Assembly: GCA_026770585.1 (NCBI GenBank)
Contig: MU647103.1
Coordinates: forward strand, 8,210 to 21,130
Direction of reading: 5' to 3'
Source: Baffinella frigidus
Lineage: Eukaryota > Cryptophyceae > Cryptomonadales > Baffinellaceae
DNA: 12,921 bases
Shown: piece by piece, positions 6,682 through 12,434 of the stretch
How positions within the stretch are numbered: the stretch's first letter is position 1
How the letters are laid out: every line of letters begins with the position of its first letter
Notes under the pieces: model-generated
What the model was told of the DNA's origin: nothing
Databases searched by the model: none
Seen by the model: the letters and a program-made list of their open reading frames with translations, nothing else
Translations under genes and position numbers: made by a program

Positions 6682-7611
6682 ATGCCCGTGGACGGTCAGC
6701 TGTACCAGGATGGCTGCGGCCCGAGCAGCCGCCCCGCCGCCGCTAGCAACTCAGACGACGCCGCCATGGCGCGCGTCCTGCAGGTGCGAGCAGCCTGAAA
6801 TTCCATTCACACAAAACGGTCGTTGTTTCCTGCCGGTGCTGAGCGCGAGGGTGGGTGCGCGAGAGCGCTACGAGGCTGCAGAGGCACCGACGCGGTGCGT
6901 AACCCCCTGCGCGGATTTTGGCAGGAGGAGTACAACCGCGAGGACGCAGATTTGCGGAACAGGCAAGCTCCCCATCCTGGTCTGTTCAGTGCTGTTTCCG
7001 TGCTGTTTCGCCGCGGCGGGCGGAGGTCCATCCGCCCAGCGCCTGCCTCCTGCACGGTCAATCCTGGTGGAAATGGTGGAGATGTTCGGTGGCAGTCTCT
7101 GCTTACCAGACGGGCGGAGCCGGTGTGCGCGCGATTCTGTTCTGAGGTGTTTGTTGCGGCAGGGGCGGCCCCCAGGCGGAGACCTCGCCAACCGGGGGAG
7201 GAGCCTTGCCAGATTATCGATCGGCGGGGTACCAACAGAGCTATGCGCCAAACTCGGACGGGGTCCCGGCAGTGTGTCAGGTCGCCTGCAAGGTGGCACC
7301 CCTCCCCTCCTCCTACACGCTGCCTCAGGTGTGGTTCGATTCGAGACGTGACGTGACGAGGCGCGAGAGGGCCTAGCTCTCCGCAAGTAAGAAAAGTGTC
7401 TCCGTGGGTGCCACTTTCGGGAAACGAAGGAACGCATGCACGTGCGCACGCACACTCCCGCTGCTCCTAGATCCCGCTTCCCACTGATCCCCCCCCCCCC
7501 TCCTTTCCAGATGTGCAACCAAGTCAATCCGGTGCCCTTCACCACGTCGGAAGTGCAATTCCGGTGCGCGTGTTGCGCCTTCCTCAACACCTTCGAGCCG
7601 CCGGTCTACAG
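6682..7611 (+). CDS. Small protein with C-terminal CxxC...CxxC zinc ribbon, four exons
   Basis: Exons: 6682-6783 (34 codons), 6925-6962, 7163-7280 and 7511-7611, with phases 0, 2, 0 and 2. The first intron is GT-AG, the second GC-AG (CAG|GCAAGC...GGCAG), the third GT-AG (CAG|GTCGCC...TTCCAG). The product begins MPVDGQLYQDG, has an acidic helix-like stretch across the first junction (DDAAMARVLQ|EEYNRED), a Gly/Pro/Tyr/Ser-rich linker (residues 48-80), then VCQMCNQVNPVP and QFRCACCAFLNTF. The two cysteine pairs about 19 residues apart resemble the zinc ribbons of LSD1-type and PIP4P/TMEM55-type proteins. The linking of MARVLQ to EEYN is typical of adaptor-like proteins, but no function is claimed. 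The 3' end is open. Reading on from exon 4 gives a stop at 7675, or TACAG|GTCGGG may splice to the CAG at 8001. The start is the first methionine in frame. Its introns lack foldbacks. Confidence 0.6.
6963..7162 (+). other. GC-AG intron of the zinc-ribbon gene
   Basis: The donor AACAG|GCAAGC matches the usual GC-donor consensus. The acceptor TTGCGGCAG|GGGC restores the frame (AG plus G gives Arg). No GT donor nearby keeps the same frame and sequence logic. Confidence 0.55.
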
Positions 7612-7675
7612 GTCGGGCTACGGGCGCGGGCGCGCACGCCTTTTGCCTATCCCCATTTTCTGTGCCATCCAGTGA

Positions 7676-8045
7676 CGCGCCTGCTCCCTTGTCTTTGGGG
7701 GTTGGGTGGGTCTCTTCTGGAGGGAGTGGGTGTAGGTGTAGGTGTGAGCTGGAGCGCGGCACCGTCCAGGGACGTGCGTCCTCATCGTGGGGGCTTGGAG
7801 TGCTGCCAGGAGTGTCGGTGTAGGTGAGAGGAGGCAGCGTGTGTCCAGCGTGGGAAACGCCGGCTGAGTCCGGCGGAGGTCTTGAGGGCAGGGAACTTTC
7901 TGCGGGGGGCGTGGGACAGAGAGGTGCCGAGAAAGGGCACGGGATATTACACATGAAGCGTTGGCTGTCAGTCGCGTGGTGTGCCCGCCTTCCAAACTCA
8001 GGCACCTACGGGTGCAAAGTTATGAGGACTCCGAAGTAGTTCCGG
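7676..8045. other. Region downstream of zinc-ribbon exon 4, no firm gene
   Basis: GC-rich sequence with a GTGTAGGTGTAGGTGTGAG simple repeat at 7730-7750. TTCCAAACTCAG at 7990-8001 is a possible acceptor for a last exon of the zinc-ribbon gene, but neither frame after it is recognisable. A long minus frame here has no family resemblance. Confidence 0.4.
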
Positions 8046-8351
8046 CAAGGCACATGACTGCCAGAAACCTCTGGCACTTGAGCTCAAGTGCTTGGTAGAG
8101 AGAGATTGATAATTTATTGCCAAACAACCAGCGTCAGCGCCGCACATGCTACGCATTGTGCCACTTACTGTACCCCGTGTCGGCCGCTCATACGAGCATT
8201 TTCCGGATGGATTCTAACTCCACATCCTACCAAGTGCTTGGTACCCCTGTACCGGGATGTCTTCCCAGGACTCTACAGCAGGCCAATACTTACCCTTGTA
8301 CAACATGTAGAGTGCGCATGCCCTCTCTCTTTCTGCACAGTCCTGTTCTGT
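8046..8351. other. Short palindromes, no gene recognised
   Basis: A perfect 18-bp palindrome, GCACTTGAGCTCAAGTGC, lies at 8074-8091, directly after a CCAGA/TCTGG hairpin (8061-8074). CAAGTGCTTGGTA occurs at 8085-8097 and again at 8231-8243, where it forms the palindrome-like TACCAAGTGCTTGGTA. This may be remains of another foldback family. The open frames are not recognised. Confidence 0.5.
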
Positions 8352-8353
8352 TA

Positions 8354-8458
8354 CAGGGGTACCTCGCTCATAAGAAACCGCATCCGCCTAGGACCCTACA
8401 GTAGGCTATCCCTAGGGTCCTAGGGGGTGGGCGGTTTCTTATGAGCGAGGTACCCCTG
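8354..8458. mobile_element. TA-flanked foldback, family 3, copy a
   Basis: Terminal inverted repeats CAGGGGTACCTCGCTCATAA and complement, flanked by TA (8352-8353 and 8459-8460). The inside is a TAGGACCC/GGGTCCTA-rich hairpin. The CAGGGGTACCTCG end recalls pogo/Tigger-type ends as I remember them. No transposase is present. Confidence 0.9.
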
Positions 8459-8483
8459 TAATCCCTCCTTTAGGAACTTGAGG

Positions 8484-8541
8484 ATTTCCGAACATGTCGA
8501 GGCTTATCTCTTATTTCCGAACATGTCGAGGCTTATCTCAG
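8484..8541. repeat. 29-bp tandem duplication at the edge of a mini-foldback
   Basis: ATTTCCGAACATGTCGAGGC followed by TTATCTC occurs at 8484-8510 and 8513-8539. The second copy runs into the 42-bp family 2 element. The first copy carries only the element's first seven bases (TTATCTC). Confidence 0.85.
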
Positions 8542-8575
8542 AAAACGAGTTCTAAAACTCGTTTTCTGAGATAAA
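8534..8575. mobile_element. Family 2 mini-element (solo terminal hairpin), TSD AGGC
   Basis: This 42-bp perfect palindrome has TTATCTCAGAAAACGAGTT arms and a CTAA loop. It is identical to one terminal hairpin of the 150-bp family 2 elements plus the far end. AGGC at 8530-8533 and 8576-8579 is a 4-bp target-site duplication, so it behaves as a unit of its own. Confidence 0.88.
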
Positions 8576-8616
8576 GGCACAGGATTGCTGCAGCCCTCGC
8601 GAAATTTAACATCTTA

Positions 8617-8716
8617 TCCCTTAAGTGACCAGTAGGCGCATGCACCCTACTGTAGGGCCCTAGGACCTGCCTAGGGCGAGTGAGGGCGAATATTGACCCT
8701 ATGGTCACTTGAGGGA
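8617..8716. mobile_element. TA-flanked foldback, family 4, copy a
   Basis: Inverted ends TCCCTTAAGTGACC and GGTCACTTGAGGGA with TA on both sides (8615-8616 and 8717-8718). The inside has CCCTACTGTAGGGCCCTAGG. A second copy in the opposite orientation lies at 10642-10742. Confidence 0.85.
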
Positions 8717-8718
8717 TA

Positions 8719-8928
8719 CCATACGAGAATGCTAGAGGGTCCTATTTAAAATCGATGTGCTTTTAAAAGTGGGCATTTGTGCAGTAAGTCTCTTTGATTG
8801 GTACGACCCCCCCAGGGGCGGTGCGCGTCCTTAAGTGCGAGTAACCCCCTACATAGTGTCCGCCCTCAACCCCTGAAGAATCTTCTTCGGGCTAAGGACT
8901 AGTGCTCAGGGCTCAGGTTGGTTTAGGA
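8719..8928. other. Intergenic sequence, nothing recognised
   Basis: AT-rich then GC-rich unique sequence with small hairpins (GAAGAATCTTC near 8875). No exon-like sequence was seen. Confidence 0.4.
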
Positions 8929-8929
8929 C

Positions 8930-8961
<32 letters not shown>
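8929..8961. repeat. Interstitial (TTGAGGG)n heptamer array
   Basis: Four to five in-register copies of TTGAGGG, a variant of the TTTAGGG telomere heptamer. An inverted GGGCTCAGG/TTGAGCCC pair brackets it. Confidence 0.85.
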
Positions 8962-8995
8962 CCCTTTAAGCTACATCTAAGGGATTTAGGATTTA

Positions 8996-9112
8996 CAGGG
9001 GTACCTCGCTCATAAGAAACTGCCTCCTCCTAGGACCCTACAGTATGCCTATGCCTAGGGCCCTACGGTGGTCGTAGGGGGGGGGCAGTTTCTTACGAGC
9101 GAGGTACCCCTG
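8996..9112. mobile_element. TA-flanked foldback, family 3, copy b
   Basis: Ends CAGGGGTACCTCGCTCATAA and complement (one change, TTACGAGCG), TA flanks at 8994-8995 and 9113-9114. The inside has TAGGACCCTACAGTATGCC. Confidence 0.9.
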
Positions 9113-9160
9113 TAGGTCCACCACCGTCCGCAGCACCGCAGGGTCGAGTAGCTGCACCTA

Positions 9161-9282
9161 CAGGGGCACCTCGCTCATAAGAACCCGCCCCCCCCCCCTA
9201 GGACAGCCGTAGGGCCCTAGGCATAGTCCTACTGTAGGGTCCTAGCTGGGGGGTTTGGTTGCTTATGAGCGAGGTACCCCTG
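9161..9282. mobile_element. TA-flanked foldback, family 3, copy c
   Basis: Ends CAGGGGCACCTCGCTCATAA and CTTATGAGCGAGGTACCCCT, TA flanks at 9159-9160 and 9283-9284. The inside resembles copies a and b in reversed order. It lies 48 bp from copy b. Confidence 0.88.
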
Positions 9283-9400
9283 TACATGTAGAGCAAGGTC
9301 TTCTTCTTCTTTATCATTACTCTCGATACAGGTCCTAGGCCCTTAAGCCTTGAGTTGAGGTCTTGCGCACTCGACACGTTGGACGCTCACACACTATCAG

Positions 9401-9556
9401 GGTGACGGCCTGAAAATGGGGTAGTTAGGCCTACGGCATTGCCTAGGACCTCCTACCGTAGGCTGAGACTTTTTGGTCCTAGGACCCCTCGGCCTACGGT
9501 AGGAGGTCCTAGGCAATGCCGTATGCCTAACTACCCCGTTTTCAGGCCGTTAGCCT
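9401..9556. mobile_element. Foldback element, family 1, full copy in 3' flank of ankyrin gene
   Basis: Arms run from GGTGACGGCCTGAAAATGGG to its complement before TAGCC. The inner arms carry GGACCTCCTACCGTAGGC, and the loop is CTTTTTGGTCCTAGGACC. It ends 12 bp beyond the ankyrin stop codon (minus strand), so it would fall in the 3' untranslated region or terminator zone. Confidence 0.88.
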
Positions 9557-9567
9557 ATGAATACTCT

Positions 9568-12215
9568 TCACACAAGGTCCAGTACCATCCTCACCACCTC
9601 CGGTTCTAGCCCCCGCACCAACGACGCCGCCCCAAGCCGCTCCTGGTGCCCCATCGCAAACGCGAGGCTCAAGTCCCGGTGCTCTGCCGCACGAAGGAAC
9701 CAACCCGATGGGACTATGTGAACCAAGGCTCGGGGCGTGTCTCCGCGGTTGTTCTTTGCCCACACGTTCGCCCTGGTTTAGGGTTTAGGGTTTAGGGTTT
9801 AGGGTTTAGGGTTTGGGGTGTGGGGTTTGGGGTTTGGGGTTTGGGGTTTGGGGTTTGGGGTCAATGGTTCAGGGTTTGGGGTTTGGGGTTTGGGGTTTGG
9901 GGTTTAGGGTTTAGCGTTAAGCGTTAAGCGTTTAGCGTTTAGGGTTTACCCCGCATCGATCAGCAGGCGCACCACCCCGGAGTTATCGCGAAGGTGCATG
10001 GCTGCCAGATGCAGGCTCGAGTTCCCGTCCGTGTTGACGCAAGAAAGGTCCGCCCCGTGGTCCAGCAAGGTACGAACCACTTTCTCACCTGGGATGGGGG
10101 AAGCATGATTTAATCCCGCCGACTATGCATAACGAATACGATTTTGGTGCGTCTTATGGGTAGAAATAAGACAGTAGTCTATCTAGACTTCATTTAGAGC
10201 CTTAAGATACACCAAAATCGGATCGGAGATCCCCGAAATCGTGTTCATTATGAATACTCGTCCGGATGAGATATAGTCCGGTGGGTCCTTCAGGTTTTGA
10301 GAACTCCCGTCATACCACGCCAGATTGGAGGCGGGGGTTCATTTTTTTTCAACACCACAGGATCATGATGTGTTCTTTGACTTTTGAAAACCACTGCCTT
10401 GAGGGGAAATTGACTTTTGGCAACCCCCTCCAAGAGTCTGGCGTGGTAGGTAGACACCGAACTTTTTCTGGGGGCCCGGGGTTGGTTGAAGCTTGGAGCC
10501 TCACATTAATGAACCACTGTCACTTCCGCAAGAAAAGTGAGGTGCGGTTTCGACCAAACCCTCCCATGGAAGGGGGCTGGTGGCCGCTATGGCGGGATTG
10601 CATGAATCCTACAGGTCCCGCATGGGTGCGCGGGCTCTGCATCCCTTAAGTGGCCATGGGGTCAAAATTGACCCCCGACAGGTCCTAGGCAGGTCATAGG
10701 GCCCTACGGTAGGGCGTATGAGCCTACTGGCCACGTAAGGGATAAAGCCACTCCGACTACTCCTACATCGGGCGTGTCCCCAGACTCATCTCCACAAAAC
10801 TATCAATTAATTGCTTTTGGCGCAACGAAACTTACCACACAAACGCTCTACTATTACCTTCATGAGCAAATCGTGTAGTAATTTTCGTTGCCGAAAAGCA
10901 ATTAATTAATACTTGTATGGAGATTCAGACGGGCGGAAGGGGCTCACCTTCATAGGCTCGCAACCTATATTTAGTTTTGTAAAGTAACTCGTTTCTGGTA
11001 CAAATTATAAAACAAGACCTCGTTTAAAAAAGAATTGGAGCTTTTTTAGTTTTAAATGGACCTTGTTTTGTAATTTGTACCAGAACGAGTTGCTTTACAA
11101 AACTAATTATAGGTTGCGCCGCTATTAACCTGCAAGGCCTCGGCGCTTGATGGTTGCCTTGTGCAGAGGGGTGTTCTCCTGCGCGTCCCTGGCACCCACG
11201 TCCGCCCTGCTCTGCAGAAGAGCCCGCACCTGGGGTTGGAAGTTTGGGGTTCAGGGTTCAGGGTTCAGGGTTCAGGGTTCAGGGTTCAGGGTTTATCTCA
11301 GAAAACGAGTTCTAAAACTCGTTTTCTTAAGTCAATTCCCCTACAAATTCGTCAACTTATTCTTTACTCTCCGCATAAGTTGACAAAATTGTAGGGGAAT
11401 TGACTTAAGAAAATGAGTTTTAGAACTCGTTTTCTGAGATAAGGGTGCAGGGTGCAGGCCCTCACCGCCGTGTGTGTCGACTGATAGACCGCCAGATGCA
11501 GCACCGTGCTGCCATTGTCTGAAGCTTCCAAGTTTGCCCCCAGATCCGCGAGGAGCTTGATCATTTTCGCACTACCGTTCCAAATAGCTTCATGCAGAGG
11601 CAAAATATGGCTTCTGTCCGTGGCGTCCAGGTCTGCCCCACGATCCACAAGGAGCCGCACCAGCTTCTCGTCTTTGCGATCGACGGCAAAATACAGAGCC
11701 GTCTGTTCGTGGCAAGACGTCTTTGCATGAACATCCGCCCCCCGATCAAGCAGCAACGTGACGAGTGAGTGGTGCAGATTGAAGGCAGCGCAATGCAGAG
11801 GCGTCCATCCGTTCTGTGGTCCGTGCCCAGCGGCGGGCTGGACGCTGGCCCCCACCTCCGCCCCCGCGTCGAGCAGAAGCCTCGCCACCTTCACCCTGTC
11901 CTCTGCCGAGACGTCCGAATTCCGCTGGCCCTCCTTGAATGCCTCCAGCATCACCATTTCCTCATAGGAGCCCCGTGCCGCTGTGTGCAATGGCGTGCGT
12001 CCGCAAACGTCCCTCGCAGCCAGGTCCGCCCCCGCCTCCAGCAGCACCTTCACCACGTCGGCAAAACCAAACCATGCTGCCAGGTGCAGCAGCGTTTGTT
12101 TCGAAGAAGAGTAATCGAGAGCGGAAACGTCGATGCCCTTCTTCGCAATCAGACGCCTCACATCTTCCGCGTCGCCCATGAGGGTGGCCTCAAAGAGAAG
12201 AAACAGGGAAGTCAT
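9568..12215 (-). CDS. Ankyrin-repeat protein, complete, four exons, 397 codons
   Basis: Exons on minus: 12215-11466, 11229-11130, 10088-9950 and 9772-9568 (750, 100, 139 and 205 nt; the sum is 398 codons with the stop). Junction phases are 0, 1 and 2. Each junction restores an ankyrin repeat exactly: QSTHTA|VRALLQSRADVG, RRGLA-G-EKVVRTLLDHGADL, and LLIDA-G-ANVWAKNNRGDTP. About nine repeats are visible, with cores TLLHLAA (41), TPLHTAA (74), TPLHCAA (138), TALYFAV (172), LPLHEAI (205), TVLHLAV (237), TPLHKAT (270), SSLHLAA (about 306) and DTPRALV. The tail (residues 350-397) has AFAMGHQERLGAASLVRGLE and VVRMVLDLV, a charged/hydrophobic end not part of the repeats. The start is the methionine before TSLFLLFEATLMGD, where the first half-repeat begins; an in-frame methionine at 12263 is possible. 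The likely role is protein-protein binding, partner unknown. No signal peptide or membrane segment was seen. Confidence 0.88.
9773..9949 (-). other. Ankyrin gene intron 3, composed of telomere-like heptamers
   Basis: The donor is GCGG|GTAAACCC and the acceptor CTAAACCAG|GGCG. Between them, read on plus, 9777-9951 parses into exactly 25 heptamers without an indel: TTTAGGG x5, TTTGGGG, TGTGGGG, TTTGGGG x5, TCAATGG, TTCAGGG, TTTGGGG x4, TTTAGGG, TTTAGCG, TTAAGCG x2, TTTAGCG, TTTAGGG and TTTACCC. The last heptamer overlaps the donor. The sense RNA carries the C-rich strand (CCCUAAA). Splicing it out joins two halves of an ankyrin repeat in frame (phase 2). Confidence 0.85.
9777..9951. repeat. Interstitial telomere-like array, 25 heptamers in register
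   Basis: The array has TTTAGGG at the outside and homogenised TTTGGGG blocks in the middle. Variation is by substitution only; no heptamer has lost or gained a base. The TTTAGCG/TTAAGCG block lies next to exon 3. Confidence 0.95.
10124..10256. mobile_element. Foldback element, family 7
   Basis: Ends TATGCATAACGAATACGAT and ATCGTGTTCATTATGAATA are complementary with four mismatches. The inner arms CGATTTTGGTGCGTCTTA and TTAAGATACACCAAAATCG pair well. An unpaired GATCGGAGATCCCCGAA interrupts the right arm. The TA at both edges could be a target duplication. Confidence 0.75.
10315..10446. mobile_element. TA-flanked foldback, family 10
   Basis: Ends CCACGCCAGA and TCTGGCGTGG, continuing TTGGAGGCGGGGGTT with its partner AACCCCCTCCAA. 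TA lies at 10313-10314 and 10447-10448. Only one copy is in the window. Confidence 0.8.
10642..10742. mobile_element. Foldback, family 4, copy b, inverted relative to copy a
   Basis: Ends TCCCTTAAGTGGCCA and TGGCCACGTAAGGGA. The right flank is TA, the left flank CA (probably mutated TA). Its reverse complement aligns along its length with 8617-8716. Confidence 0.85.
10791..10928. mobile_element. Foldback, family 5, copy b
   Basis: Outer arms CTCATCTCCACAAAACT...CAATTAATTGCTTTT and AAAAGCAATTAATTAAT...GGAGATT. The core CAACGAAACTTACCACAC with GTGTAGTAATTTTCGTTG is shared with 4947-5083, whose outer arms are unrelated. Confidence 0.82.
10955..11120. mobile_element. Foldback element, family 6
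   Basis: Arms GGCTCGCAACCTATATTTAG...TTTTGTAAAG and CTTTACAAAACTAATTATAG...GGTTGCGCC pair. The inner arms AACTCGTTTCTGGTACAAAT and partner surround an AT-rich loop. It starts 9 bases inside the intron, counted from the exon 2 donor of the ankyrin gene. Confidence 0.85.
11243..11291. repeat. (TTCAGGG)n heptamer array
   Basis: TTTGGGG then six exact TTCAGGG copies, in register. Two TGCAGG-type heptamers continue the array beyond the inserted element (11443-11460). Confidence 0.92.
11293..11442. mobile_element. Foldback element, family 2, 150 bp, TSD GGGT
   Basis: It has the same length as, and a nearly identical sequence to, 4011-4160. The target duplication is GGGT at 11289-11292 and 11443-11446. 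It sits inside the heptamer array of ankyrin intron 1. Confidence 0.93.
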
Positions 12216-12434
12216 CCCGTCTTTCGTTCGTGGATCCCACGAGCGCGAGCACACAGCACGCAAGCAAGGATCACCACACGGGGATCATGAGCGAAAATTT
12301 CCTGCGTTACGAGCCTCAAGTTATGAGCCGCATAAATTTCATAGGTACCCTAGCTTGGGGACGGCACGGGCTGACACCGACAATCCTGTTTAATGAACAC
12401 GAAATCAACGAAATCTACCCCTTGTAAATTTCCT
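12216..12434. promoter_or_regulatory. Presumed 5' region of the ankyrin gene
   Basis: It lies upstream of the ankyrin start on minus. No TATA-like or other core promoter motif could be supported, so the call rests on position. The frame from the methionine at 12263 is open, so the first part may be coding. Confidence 0.3.

Larger units (their letters stand above)
10089..11129 (-). other. Ankyrin gene intron 2, a series of foldback elements
   Basis: The donor is TTGCAG|GTTAATAG and the acceptor CATCCCAG|GTGAGA (phase 1). Both boundaries read CAG|GT, so the intron is bracketed by a 5-bp direct repeat. About 1041 bp hold five foldback families (10124-10256, 10315-10446, 10642-10742, 10791-10928 and 10955-11120) with short spacers and a weak inverted repeat at about 10480-10565. 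Confidence 0.8.
11230..11465 (-). other. Ankyrin gene intron 1, heptamer array interrupted by foldback family 2
   Basis: The donor is ACGGCG|GTGAGGGC and the acceptor CCAACCCCAG|GTGCGG (phase 0). Removing the 150-bp element and one GGGT copy leaves 82 bp. This is nearly all heptamers: TTTGGGG, TTCAGGG x6, TGCAGGG, TGCAGGC read on plus. Confidence 0.82.

Noticed and set aside
7373-8005. Long minus frame of about 210 codons
   Set aside because: Low-complexity P/H/T-rich product in GC-rich DNA, overlapping the better-supported plus-strand zinc-ribbon exon.
8352-9284. Regularly spaced repeated palindromes as a CRISPR-like array
   Set aside because: The repeats are paired inverted termini of separate TA-flanked elements, not direct repeats with unique spacers, and the genome is eukaryotic.
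10948-10964. Possible 17-nt micro-exon with good flanks (ATATAG before it, GTGAGC after it) in ankyrin intron 2
   Set aside because: Including it would shift the phase so that the next exon is out of frame. Direct splicing of 11130 to 10088 restores the ankyrin repeat.
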